Below are positions 1 through 7,551 of a DNA stretch of 64,000 bases, piece after piece; the stretch's first letter is position 1, and each line of letters opens with the position of its first letter. The stretch is taken from positions 2,108,001 to 2,172,000 of the forward strand of contig NZ_JAPKNJ010000001.1 in the NCBI RefSeq assembly GCF_026343945.1, written 5' to 3'. Both the position numbers and the translations under genes were made by a program. A model generated the notes under the pieces. The model was not told where the DNA came from and did not search any database. It worked only from the letters and a program-made list of their open reading frames with translations. Source of the DNA: Kaistia algarum. GTDB lineage: Bacteria; Pseudomonadota; Alphaproteobacteria; Rhizobiales; Kaistiaceae.

Positions 1-676
1 GATACTGGTCGCCCGTGAAGTCAAACAGCCCGATGCGGTCGCCAAAGTCGAAACTGGCGATGGTCTGCGCCGACGGCACGATTTCCAGGGTCGCGGGCGG
101 GCGATAGCGGTCCGGGCTCCTGACGATGGGCAATTCGACCGCCCGCGCCGAGATGGTAGCGTTCTCGAAGCCGACGCCCAGATATTTCCGGATCAGGCTG
201 GTGCCGTGATAGCCATGGGCGACGGCGACATGGGCGTAGCTCGGTGTACCGATCCGACCGCTCGCGATGAAGGCAAGCCGCGCCGCATGGCTCGGCTGGA
301 GGAAATATTGCTCGGCGACTTCCACCCTGGCGCCAGCGGCGACTAGAGCGGCGACGCGGTCCAGCCCGGCCATGTCTTCGGCGGGCGGCGTCTCGGCGAG
401 GATCGGCATATTGCGCGCTGCCAGGGCCTCGATCTGGTCGACGACGACGGCGCGCGGCACCGAGACGACGGCAAAGCGCGCGTCGGCACGCTCGGCCATC
501 TCGTCGATAGAGGCGAAGGTCGGGATGCCCCATGCTTTGGCATAGGCATCGCGCTTCTCGGCACTGCGGGAAACGAGGCCCGTCACGGCGAAACGCTCGG
601 GCAGGCTCGCCGCGATACGAAGAAAGAACTCGCTGCGCCAGCCGGTGCCGACGATTGCGAACGGATAGGGCGCCAT
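1..676 (-). CDS. Gfo/Idh/MocA family oxidoreductase (3' end cut by window edge)
   Basis: NAD(P)-dependent dehydrogenase of the Gfo/Idh/MocA superfamily, probably acting on a sugar or cyclitol. The first 225 codons are present; the C-terminus lies beyond the left edge. The N-terminus reads MAPYPFAIVGTGWRSEFF, a Rossmann GxGxxx dinucleotide loop, and AETPPAEDM corresponds to the usual EKP region, with a conservative change of the usual Lys-Pro to TP. VAEQYFLQP matches the start of the second domain. The start ATG has an AAGGA ribosome site 8 bases upstream. It is divergent from the ArsR gene. The substrate cannot be named. Confidence 0.85.
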   Translation of the reverse strand, partial: MAPYPFAIVGTGWRSEFFLRIAASLPERFAVTGLVSRSAEKRDAYAKAWGIPTFASIDEMAERADARFAVVSVPRAVVVDQIEALAARNMPILAETPPAEDMAGLDRVAALVAAGARVEVAEQYFLQPSHAARLAFIASGRIGTPSYAHVAVAHGYHGTSLIRKYLGVGFENATISARAVELPIVRSPDRYRPPATLEIVPSAQTIASFDFGDRIGLFDFTGDQY

Positions 677-791
677 GCCGAATTTCCTTGAGCTGAATCG
701 CCGCGCCAGATTCGGCTGGTGCGCCTCGTTCGCAAAGTAGGGGTAGGCGGAGGCCCTGAACAGGGGTTTGGCGGGGCAAGGGCGCGGCGGC

Positions 792-819
792 TTGACACGG
801 CGTTTAAGATCATAATACT
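792..819 (+). promoter_or_regulatory. Sigma-70-type promoter of the ArsR operon
   Basis: TTGACA (792-797), a 16-base spacer, then AATACT (814-819), which matches the -10 consensus at 4 of 6 positions. It lies just ahead of the ArsR start codon at 827, so the leader would be extremely short or the message near-leaderless. Confidence 0.5.
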
Positions 820-822
820 TAA
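804..822. promoter_or_regulatory. Candidate ArsR operator dyad
   Basis: TTAAG (804-808) and CTTAA (818-822) form a perfect 5-bp inverted repeat with an AT-rich 9-base spacer. It overlaps the -10 hexamer and ends 4 bases before the ArsR start codon, where autorepression by an ArsR/SmtB protein would be expected. Confidence 0.4.
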
Positions 823-826
823 GACA

Positions 827-1186
827 ATGCTTAACCAATCATCGGCACTCGATCATCTGTTCCAGGCTTTGGCAGACCCGACGCGGCGGGTCATGGTCGA
901 ACGGCTTTGCCGGGGACCGGCGTCGGTCACCGAGCTTGCCGCGCCCTTCTCGATGTCGCTTCCGGCCGTCGTCCAGCACTTGCAGGTGCTGGAATCCAGC
1001 GGTCTGGTCCGCTCGGAGAAAGTCGGGCGGGTTCGGACATGCCGCATCGAGCCAGCAGCGCTGCGCGCGGCGGAAGGCTGGATCCAGCAGCGGCGCACGA
1101 TGTGGGAGCGCCGCCTCGACCGGCTCGGTGATTTCCTCGCCGAGAGCGGCGAACCAGCCAAGACGATCCAGGGAGAGGAACCATGA
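827..1186 (+). CDS. ArsR-family winged-helix transcriptional regulator
   Basis: 119-residue ArsR/SmtB-type repressor. LFQALADPTRRVMVERL followed by SVTELAAPFSMSLPAVVQHLQVLESSGLV is the standard winged helix-turn-helix of the family. I see no ELCV-type metal-binding cysteines, so it is more likely one of the non-metal ArsR proteins that are habitually encoded with an SRPBCC/AHSA1 gene. The start at 827 is chosen because the family N-terminus begins there; an upstream GTG/ATG extension has no similarity. The stop overlaps the next ATG (ATGA). Probably autoregulated through the dyad at 804-822. Confidence 0.9.
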   Translation: MLNQSSALDHLFQALADPTRRVMVERLCRGPASVTELAAPFSMSLPAVVQHLQVLESSGLVRSEKVGRVRTCRIEPAALRAAEGWIQQRRTMWERRLDRLGDFLAESGEPAKTIQGEEP

Positions 1187-1653
1187 AGCGATCCGCGGTC
1201 CACGCCACGTTCGTCATCGAGAAACACTATCCCGCGCCGCCCGAGCGGGTCTTCGCCGCCTTTGCCGATCCGAAGCTGAAGGCGCGCTGGTTCGTCGGCC
1301 CGCCCGAATGGGGGCAGGGACGGCATGAGCTCGATTTTCGTGTCGGTGGCCGCGAGATCAGCAGCGGCGGCCCGAAGGAAGGACCGGCCCATCGGTTCGA
1401 GGCGCTCTATCAGGACATCGTTCCCGACGAGCGGATCGTCTTCAGTTACGACCTGCATCTTGGCGACAGCCGCATCTCCGTCTCGCTGACGACGGTCGAG
1501 TTCGCTGCCGACCTCTCCGGGACGAAGCTCACCTTCACGGAGCAGGGCGTCTTTCTCGACGGATATGACGATGCCGGAAGCCGCGAGCACGGCACGCGCG
1601 AATTGCTGGGTCAGCTGGGCGCCTCGCTTGCCCATGGCGACGCGGTGAACTGA
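1183..1653 (+). CDS. SRPBCC/AHSA1-domain protein
   Basis: 156-residue cytoplasmic protein of the START/Bet v1-like AHSA1 family. FVIEKHYPAPPERVFAAFADPKLKARWFVGP is the characteristic N-terminal strand and helix of these hydrophobic-pocket proteins, and ELLGQLGASL is the C-terminal helix. The biochemical role of ArsR-linked AHSA1 proteins is mostly unknown; ligand binding or stress response is usually assumed. Translationally coupled to the ArsR gene by an ATGA overlap, with GGGAGAGGA ahead of the start. Confidence 0.88.
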   Translation: MKRSAVHATFVIEKHYPAPPERVFAAFADPKLKARWFVGPPEWGQGRHELDFRVGGREISSGGPKEGPAHRFEALYQDIVPDERIVFSYDLHLGDSRISVSLTTVEFAADLSGTKLTFTEQGVFLDGYDDAGSREHGTRELLGQLGASLAHGDAVN

Positions 1654-1676
1654 GGCCTACCAAGGAGGAGATCACC

Positions 1677-2039
1677 ATGACCGACGAGAGGATCGTATCG
1701 CTAGCCCGCTCTTATTTCGACGCCTTCCAGAATGCCGACCGCGGGGCGATGGAAGCGCTGCTCGGGCCGGATTTCACCTTCACCAGCCCGTTCGACGACC
1801 GGATCGACCGGGATGCCTATTTCGAGCGATGCTGGCCGCATGCCAGCTCGTTTCGTTTCCGCGAGGACAAGCGGATCTTTGTTCAGGGGAATGAGTGCTT
1901 CGTTCTCTATGAGACAGAGGGCAAGCCGGGCGGAACCTTTCGCAATGCGGAGCTGTTTCGTTTCGAAGGTGAGCAACTGCGTTCCGTGGATGTCTTTTTC
2001 GGCTTCCTGCCGAAGGAGATCCTGAAGGTGTCAGGTTGA
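1677..2039 (+). CDS. SnoaL-like / NTF2-fold protein
   Basis: 120-residue protein of the nuclear-transport-factor-2 fold (SnoaL-like). The pattern RSYFDAFQNADRGAMEALLGPDFTFTSPFDDRIDRDAYFERC is typical of the cone-shaped fold that houses polyketide cyclases, ketosteroid isomerase-like enzymes and many orphan proteins. A strong ribosome site (AAGGAGG) precedes the ATG. Third gene of the ArsR operon, 23 bases after the SRPBCC gene. No catalytic role can be assigned. Confidence 0.8.
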   Translation: MTDERIVSLARSYFDAFQNADRGAMEALLGPDFTFTSPFDDRIDRDAYFERCWPHASSFRFREDKRIFVQGNECFVLYETEGKPGGTFRNAELFRFEGEQLRSVDVFFGFLPKEILKVSG

Positions 2040-2061
2040 GCCGACGATAGGGAGGGAAGCG

Positions 2062-2634
2062 ATGCCCAAGGTCATTTTGTCGATGTTCATGAGCCTCGAC
2101 GGCTTCATTGAGGCGCCGAACCACGAACTGGTACCGCCGGACTGGTCGGACGATCTGAACCGATACTGGGTGGACGCGAACCTCGCGACAACCGGGACAA
2201 TCCTCTATGGCCGCGTCGCCTATCTGATGAACGCAGCGTTCTGGCAGCCGGCCGCGACCGATCCGGACAGCCCGGCCGCGAAGATCGACCATGCCCCGAC
2301 CATGAATCGCCTGCCGAAGGTCGTGTTCTCGAAGTCTCTGGCTGAGCCACTCTGGGACAACTCGCGGATCGTGCGCGGCGATGTCGCGACGGAGATCGCG
2401 CGGCTGAAGGCCGAGCCGGGCGGCGACATCGTGATGTTCGGCGGCGCCGACATCGCCTCGCACGGCATTCGGGAGCGACTATTCGACGAATACCGCTTCA
2501 TGATCACACCCCTTGTTCTTGGCGCTGGCAATCCGCTGTTTCGCGGCAGCCATCATCGCTTCAAGCTGGAGCTTCTGTCCTCGCGCCAGCTCGATACAGG
2601 CGCCATGATCCTTCATTATCGCGATCCGCACTGA
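2062..2634 (+). CDS. Dihydrofolate-reductase-like (RibD C-terminal domain) protein
   Basis: 190-residue member of the RibD-C/DHFR-like superfamily. Features seen are KVILSMFMSLDGFIEAPN at the N-terminus, the nucleotide-loop region TTGTILYGRVAYLMN, and GGDIVMFGGADIASHGI near residue 120, the conserved G-GG loop that binds NADPH in RibD reductases. Such stand-alone copies are commonly annotated as dihydrofolate reductase family protein without proven substrate. Last gene of the ArsR-SRPBCC-SnoaL operon, 22 bases downstream, with GGGAGGGAAG as ribosome site. Confidence 0.85.
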   Translation: MPKVILSMFMSLDGFIEAPNHELVPPDWSDDLNRYWVDANLATTGTILYGRVAYLMNAAFWQPAATDPDSPAAKIDHAPTMNRLPKVVFSKSLAEPLWDNSRIVRGDVATEIARLKAEPGGDIVMFGGADIASHGIRERLFDEYRFMITPLVLGAGNPLFRGSHHRFKLELLSSRQLDTGAMILHYRDPH

Positions 2635-2803
2635 CGGGCCGCGGCTTCCCTCTGACGGGTCGTGCCGCGCGGCTGGACTTCGCCGCAATCTCAAGCTATC
2701 GGGTCGGGCCGGGCCGCCACGGTCGTTCCCGATCGCCCAGTGACGTGTCCGCTCGCGCTTGAGAGGCAGCCGGCCATCGATTTCCGGCGTGCGGAGATCG
2801 AGT

Positions 2804-3922
2804 ATGAACCAGCCTCTGATCGTCGCCAGGCCCGGCGATCTCGTCCCCGATCTCAGCATCGTCGTCCCGACGTTTCGGGAGCGGGACAATGTCGCGCCGC
2901 TCGTGGCAAGGCTCGCGGCCGCGCTCGACGGGATTCGCTGGGAAGTGATCTTCGTCGACGACGATTCTCCCGACGGCACGATCGACGCCGTGCGCCAGAT
3001 CGGCGCGCGCGACGGACGTGTCCGCGCGATCCGCCGGGTGGGCCGTCGCGGCCTCGCCGGCGCCTGCATAGAAGGCATGCTGTCGGCCCAGGCTCCGGTC
3101 GTCGCGGTGATCGACGCCGATCTCCAGCATGACGAGACCGTCCTGCCGCGAATGCTTGCCCAGATCCGCGCCGGTGCCGAGCTCGTGGTCGGCACGCGCT
3201 ATGCCGCGGGCGGCGAGGCCTCGGCGTTCAGCGCCCGCCGCAGCGCCATGAGCCGGTTCGCCACCGATCTCTCGAAGAAATTCTTCACGATCCGCACGTC
3301 CGATCCGATGAGCGGCTTCTTCATGCTGCGCCGCGACGTGATCGAGGCTGCGGCGCCTCGCCTGTCGAACCAGGGCTTCAAGATCCTGCTCGACATTCTG
3401 CTGACGTCGGGGTCCGACATCCGCATCGCTGAAGTTCCCTATTCCTTCTCGGCTCGCCAGCACGGCGAGAGCAAGCTCGACAATCAGGTCCTGGTCGATT
3501 TCGTCGGTCTGCTTCTGTCGAAGGCGAGCGGCGGTCTCATTTCCATACGCTTCGTCCTGTTCGGCCTTGTGGGCGTGCTCGGGCTCTTCGTGCATCTGCT
3601 GACGCTGCGCATCGTGCTGGGCGCTGGTGGCAGTTTCGTCCTCGGCCAGACAGCCGCGACGATCGTGGCCATGACCTTCAACTTTGTCGTCAACAATTTC
3701 CTGACCTATCGCGACCAGCGGTTGACGGGCTGGGCGATGGTGCCAGGGCTCCTGAAATTCTACGCCGTCTGCGGCCTCGGCGCTGTCGGCAATGTCGGCG
3801 TCGGCAGCTGGGTGTTTCACGAGACGGCCCGCTGGTGGGTGGCGGGTGTTGCCGGCTCTGTCGTTGGTGCGATCTGGAACTATCTGCTCAGCCGATCCTT
3901 CGTCTGGAAGAGCAAGGCGTGA
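2804..3922 (+). CDS. Family 2 glycosyltransferase fused to a GtrA membrane domain
   Basis: 372 residues. Residues 1 to about 235 are a dolichol-phosphate-mannose-synthase-like GT2 domain: LSIVVPTFRERDN, VDDDSPDGT (51-59) and the DAD motif in VIDADLQHDE (103-111). The remaining part is a four-helix GtrA-type domain (FVLFGLVGVLGLFVHLL onward). The expected role is transfer of a sugar from a nucleotide sugar to polyprenyl phosphate, with the GtrA part helping membrane attachment or flipping. Start chosen at the ATG with GGAG 9 bases upstream. GTGA overlap with the following ArnT-like gene supports one pathway. Confidence 0.9.
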   Translation: MNQPLIVARPGDLVPDLSIVVPTFRERDNVAPLVARLAAALDGIRWEVIFVDDDSPDGTIDAVRQIGARDGRVRAIRRVGRRGLAGACIEGMLSAQAPVVAVIDADLQHDETVLPRMLAQIRAGAELVVGTRYAAGGEASAFSARRSAMSRFATDLSKKFFTIRTSDPMSGFFMLRRDVIEAAAPRLSNQGFKILLDILLTSGSDIRIAEVPYSFSARQHGESKLDNQVLVDFVGLLLSKASGGLISIRFVLFGLVGVLGLFVHLLTLRIVLGAGGSFVLGQTAATIVAMTFNFVVNNFLTYRDQRLTGWAMVPGLLKFYAVCGLGAVGNVGVGSWVFHETARWWVAGVAGSVVGAIWNYLLSRSFVWKSKA

Positions 3923-5373
3923 GCTGGATTCACACCCAAGGTGACAGCGAAAGAACGGCGCTCTGGCTGATCGGCCTGCTCGTCCTCGGCCGCCTCGCCA
4001 TCGGTGCCTTGACGCCGCTGACGCCGGACGAGGCCTATTACGCGCTCTGGGCGCGCAGCCTTTCGGCCGGCTATTACGATCATCCGCCGATCATCGCTTT
4101 CTTCATCCGCGCGGGCACGTCTTTGTTGGGTGAGACACCGCTGGGCGTGCGCCTCTTCTGCGTGCTGTCAGCGATCCCGGCCAGCGCCTTCGTCTGGCGC
4201 GCAGCGGCGATCCTGACCGCCGACCGACGCGCGGCGCCCCTCGCCGCTCTCTTCTTCAATCTGACGCTGCTCGGCTATTTCGGCATGGTGGTAGCGACGC
4301 CGGATGCGCCGCTCATTCTGTTTGCTGCCGCGATGCTCTATTGCGCGGCGCGGCTGACGACGAGCGATCATCTCGCGCATTGGCTCGCCATGGGTGTCGC
4401 CACCGGCCTTGCCTTCGAGGCCAAATATTCTGCCGCGCTGCTGGCGGCCGGCTTTTCGGTGGCCGTGCTGATCACCCCGCAATGGCGTCGCCAGCTACTG
4501 GGGCCAAAGCCCTGGTTGGCCCTCTTCGTGTCGGTTCTTTTCTTTGCGCCCAACATCGCGTGGAACGCCACGCATGGATGGGCGACGTTCCTCAAGCAGG
4601 GCGGGCGCGTCACGGAGGAGCAGCCCCTCGCGCCCCGCTATATCCTCGAACTGGTCGGCGCGCAGCTCGGCCTGGCAACCCCCTTCATCTTTGCACTCGC
4701 GGTCATCGGCTTGATCCCCGCGGCGGCGGCCGCCTATCGCTCGCCTGCGGCTCGAAGGCTGCTGCTTGCCCTTCTGATCGTGCCGACAGCCTATTTCCTG
4801 TTCCACGCGCTCCGCGCCCGCGTCGAGGGCAACTGGCCTGGCTTTCTCTATCCGGCGCTGGCGATCACCGCTGCGGCGGCAACGAGCCGTGAGGCCGGCG
4901 GCGTGCGGGGCTTTCTTTCGCGGTTCGCTGCTCCCGTGGCACTCGCCATCGTCATCTTCGGATCGATCTATGTCGTCGCGGGGCCGCTGCCGGCGCTCGG
5001 GCGAAAGGATCCTATCCTGCGCATGACGCGGGGCTGGAACGAGCTGGCCACCGAGATCCGCGTCCTGGCGAGGGAAAACGGCGCCGGCTACGTCGTTACC
5101 CATGACTATCAGCTCAATGCCGAACTCGCGCTGCTGCTGCCGGAACTGAAGGTCGCGCAGGCCAATGACCGCGAGCGCTATGCGACGCTCGCCGAGCCGA
5201 GGCCCGAGGCGTTCCGGGGGACCGGCCTCATGGTGATGCGGTCCGAGCTTCCCGGCGACTTCAAGGTCCCGTTCGCGACTATCACCTCGCTTGGCACCGT
5301 CGACCAACGCTATGGCGACGCGGTCATCACGCCGTTCCACATCTACCGGGTCGATATATCGCCCGATTCCTGA
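3919..5373 (+). CDS. ArnT-like family 39 glycosyltransferase (integral membrane)
   Basis: 484 residues from a GTG start that overlaps the stop of the GT2 gene (GTGA). LTPLTPDEAYYALWARSL (about 31-48) with the acidic DE pair and YYDHPPIIAFF (52-62) are the hallmark periplasmic loop of PMT/ArnT-like transferases that move a sugar from a polyprenyl-phosphate carrier to lipid A or another envelope acceptor. About ten hydrophobic segments follow, then a soluble C-terminal part. Sugar and acceptor are unknown. The last 31 bases overlap the 3' end of the convergent ArsR gene. Confidence 0.88.
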   Translation: MSWIHTQGDSERTALWLIGLLVLGRLAIGALTPLTPDEAYYALWARSLSAGYYDHPPIIAFFIRAGTSLLGETPLGVRLFCVLSAIPASAFVWRAAAILTADRRAAPLAALFFNLTLLGYFGMVVATPDAPLILFAAAMLYCAARLTTSDHLAHWLAMGVATGLAFEAKYSAALLAAGFSVAVLITPQWRRQLLGPKPWLALFVSVLFFAPNIAWNATHGWATFLKQGGRVTEEQPLAPRYILELVGAQLGLATPFIFALAVIGLIPAAAAAYRSPAARRLLLALLIVPTAYFLFHALRARVEGNWPGFLYPALAITAAAATSREAGGVRGFLSRFAAPVALAIVIFGSIYVVAGPLPALGRKDPILRMTRGWNELATEIRVLARENGAGYVVTHDYQLNAELALLLPELKVAQANDRERYATLAEPRPEAFRGTGLMVMRSELPGDFKVPFATITSLGTVDQRYGDAVITPFHIYRVDISPDS

Positions 5374-5702
5374 GGCGTGGCCGGCTGGTCGCAGAGCTCG
5401 GCCTGGCCTGGACGGCAGAAGGCTGCGTGCAGAGCCTCAACGACTGTGACGACCTCTGGGCGCGTGATGCGGTAATAAACCGTCGTGCCCTCGCGACGGG
5501 ATTCCACCAGCCCGTCGGCGCGTAGCCGCATCAACTGCTGCGACATCGGTACCTGATCGATGCCGAGCTCCTGCCGGAGCTCCGCCACCGACTTCTCCGC
5601 CCCCCCCAAAGCGCAAAGCGTCAGAAGCCGCTGCGGATGCGACAGGCTCCGCATCAGTTCGGCTGCCTGTTCGGCTGCAGGGATCATATCTATGACATTC
5701 AT
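5343..5702 (-). CDS. ArsR-family regulator, probable sulfide-responsive (BigR/SqrR-like)
   Basis: 119 residues. AAELMRSLSHPQRLLTLCALGGAEKSVAELRQELGIDQVPMSQQLMRLRADGLVESRREGTTVYYRI is a complete winged helix. Cysteines occur in the recognition-distal helix (LLTLCAL) and C-terminal helix (AAFCRPGQAELC). BigR/SqrR/YgaV proteins sense persulfide through a Cys pair placed like this, and the divergent gene is a sulfide:quinone oxidoreductase, so a sulfide-sensing role is a reasonable inference. The ATG at 5702 was preferred over upstream in-frame starts because the family N-terminus begins there. Confidence 0.85.
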   Translation of the reverse strand: MNVIDMIPAAEQAAELMRSLSHPQRLLTLCALGGAEKSVAELRQELGIDQVPMSQQLMRLRADGLVESRREGTTVYYRITRPEVVTVVEALHAAFCRPGQAELCDQPATPQESGDISTR

Positions 5703-5729
5703 AGTCTTGAATTTAAAACCTTTGAATGT
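5695..5729. promoter_or_regulatory. Candidate operator in the sqr intergenic region
   Basis: ACATTCA (5695-5701) and TGAATGT (5723-5729) are perfect 7-bp inverted arms separated by 21 bases of AT-rich DNA (two helical turns). The left arm overlaps the start codon of the ArsR regulator. An autoregulatory site that also covers the divergent sulfide operon would fit, but the wide spacer makes it uncertain. Confidence 0.35.
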
Positions 5730-5925
5730 TATGTGCAAGCTCGAAGTCGGAGGCAGGAGCCACGCCAATTCTCGCCGTTCACCCGATGGCGTCAAGGCGA
5801 CATATGCCGTCCGGATCGGTGCCGTCGGCCCAAGCATTGATGAATGCACCGGATGGATTGATCGCGCGCAAGGCGCTCAATGGTCGGTTCGTAGAAATAG
5901 AAGTTGACGCTGTGGGAGGAAAATC

Positions 5926-7224
5926 ATGGCGAATATAGCAGTTCTGGGCGCCGGGTTGGGCGGCGTCATCATGGCCTATGAGATGAAGTCGGCGATGCGG
6001 CCGGAAGATCGGTTGACGGTGATCAATCTTGGTTCGACCTATTCTTTCGTGCCTTCCAATCCATGGGTTGCTGTCGGTTGGCGTGAGCGGGGGGATATCA
6101 GTGTCGACCTCGAGGGGGTCTTCGCCAAGCGGGGTATCACCCTTCGTCCGGAGGGCGCGAAGCGTGTGCATGCCGTGGAGAACCGGATCGAACTGAATGA
6201 CGGTACCTTCCTCGACTATGACTATCTGGTGATCGCAACCGGTCCCGATCTCGCCTTTGACGAGGTTCCAGGCCTTGGGCCCCAGGGCTACACGCAGTCG
6301 GTCTGCCATATCGATCATGCCCTAGATGCCAAGGTGGCTTATGAGGCGTTGGTCGACTCGCCGGGGCCGGTCGTGATCGGTGCGGTGCAGGGCGCGTCCT
6401 GCTACGGACCCGCCTATGAATTCGCCTTCATCCTGGAGACTGCGCTTCGCCGGGCGAAAGTGCGGGACCGGGTGCCAATGACCTTCGTGACGCCGGAGCC
6501 CTATATCGGCCATCTCGGCCTCGACGGCGTCGGCGATACCAAGGGCTTGCTGGAGAGTGCGCTCCGCGAACGTCACATCAAGTGGATCACCAATGCACGC
6601 GTCACCAAGGTCGAAGCGGGCCGGATGTTCGTCGAAGAGGTCAATGACGACGGGTCGCTGAAGACCAGCCACGAACTTCCCTTTGCCTATTCGATGATGC
6701 TGCCGGCCTTCCGCGGCGTGCCGGCAGTGGCCGGAATTGACGGTCTCACCAATCCGCGCGGCTTCATTCAAATCGACCGCCACCAGCGCAACGCCGCCTT
6801 CCCGAACATCTTTGCGATCGGGGTTTGCGTCGCGATCCCGCCGGTTGGCAAGACGCCGCTGGCCGTGGGCGTTCCCAAGACTGGCTTCATGATCGAATCC
6901 ATGGTGACGGCGACGGCGAAGAACATCCGGGCGCTTCTGGATGGCGAGGCGCCGCGGGCAGTGGCGACATGGAATGCCGTGTGCCTCGCCGATTTCGGTG
7001 ATCAGGGGATTGCCTTCGTCGCCCAGCCGCAGATCCCGCCGCGCAATGTCAACTGGTCGGCGCAGGGCAAATGGGTTCACGCGGCCAAGATCGGCTTCGA
7101 AAAGTACTTCCTTCGGAAGGTCCGCCTCGGCCAGAGCGACACCTTCTATGAAAATCTCGTCCTCGACGTTCTCGGCATCAAGAAGCTGAAGGACATCCAT
7201 CTGGACGAGGTAGCAGGGAAATGA
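5926..7224 (+). CDS. sqr: Sulfide:quinone oxidoreductase (FAD)
   Basis: 432-residue flavoprotein of the SQR/FCSD family, which oxidises sulfide at the cytoplasmic membrane, passes electrons to quinone and releases polysulfide or persulfide. The FAD loop is IAVLGAGLGGV (4-14), with the second ATG loop YLVIATGPDL (100-109). Cysteines at 127, 159 (GASCYGP) and 353 (AVCLADFGD) fall almost exactly where the three redox cysteines of characterised SQRs lie (about 128, 160, 356). The C-terminal amphipathic segment (KWVHAAKIGFEKYFLRKVR) is the usual membrane anchor. GGAGGA precedes the ATG. First gene of an operon with a DUF2892 protein. Confidence 0.93.
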   Translation: MANIAVLGAGLGGVIMAYEMKSAMRPEDRLTVINLGSTYSFVPSNPWVAVGWRERGDISVDLEGVFAKRGITLRPEGAKRVHAVENRIELNDGTFLDYDYLVIATGPDLAFDEVPGLGPQGYTQSVCHIDHALDAKVAYEALVDSPGPVVIGAVQGASCYGPAYEFAFILETALRRAKVRDRVPMTFVTPEPYIGHLGLDGVGDTKGLLESALRERHIKWITNARVTKVEAGRMFVEEVNDDGSLKTSHELPFAYSMMLPAFRGVPAVAGIDGLTNPRGFIQIDRHQRNAAFPNIFAIGVCVAIPPVGKTPLAVGVPKTGFMIESMVTATAKNIRALLDGEAPRAVATWNAVCLADFGDQGIAFVAQPQIPPRNVNWSAQGKWVHAAKIGFEKYFLRKVRLGQSDTFYENLVLDVLGIKKLKDIHLDEVAGK

Positions 7225-7255
7225 GTCGGCAAAGAATCGAGAAGAGGTGAATGAG

Positions 7256-7459
7256 ATGAGCATTGATCGCGCCGTCATGATGTTTGCGGGTTTCGTCGTC
7301 CTGGTGTCGCTGGCGCTCGGGCACTGGGTATCGCCCTATTGGCTGTTGCTGACCACCTTCGTCGGTCTCAACCTGATCCAGGCGTCGGTCACCGGCTTCT
7401 GCCCCGCGGCGATGATCCTGAAGAAACTCGGCGTCCAGCCGGGTAAGGCCTTTTCCTGA
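7256..7459 (+). CDS. DUF2892 (YgaP-type) inner-membrane protein
   Basis: 67 residues, almost all in two transmembrane helices: RAVMMFAGFVVLVSLALG and PYWLLLTTFVGLNLIQASVTGFCPA, ending KKLGV. This is the small membrane domain found fused to rhodanese in YgaP and often encoded beside sulfide or persulfide enzymes; the conserved GFCPA carries a cysteine. The ATG at 7256 is preferred over GTG at 7247 because GAAGAGG lies 8 bases upstream. It follows sqr by 31 bases, in the same operon. Confidence 0.88.
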   Translation: MSIDRAVMMFAGFVVLVSLALGHWVSPYWLLLTTFVGLNLIQASVTGFCPAAMILKKLGVQPGKAFS

Positions 7460-7477
7460 TCCGGAGAAGGCCACGCG

Positions 7478-7508
7478 TGCGGGTGCGGCACCCCCGGCCG
7501 CGCCCGCA
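7478..7508 (+). terminator. GC-rich hairpin between the DUF2892 and RND adaptor genes
   Basis: TGCGGGTGCGGC (7478-7489) pairs with GCCGCGCCCGCA (7497-7508) around a 7-base loop, leaving a 12-bp stem with one T-G pair. It is followed by TTTCGTT. It could terminate or attenuate transcription from the sulfide genes into the pump genes. Confidence 0.5.
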
Positions 7509-7551
7509 TTTCGTTCGAAGCGGGGTTCCGCCCGTCCAGTGGGTTGTTGTC

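Noticed and set aside
21..779. 252-codon minus-strand frame at the left edge
   Set aside because: Arg-rich shadow; the oxidoreductase frame 1-676 shows the Rossmann loop and a ribosome site.
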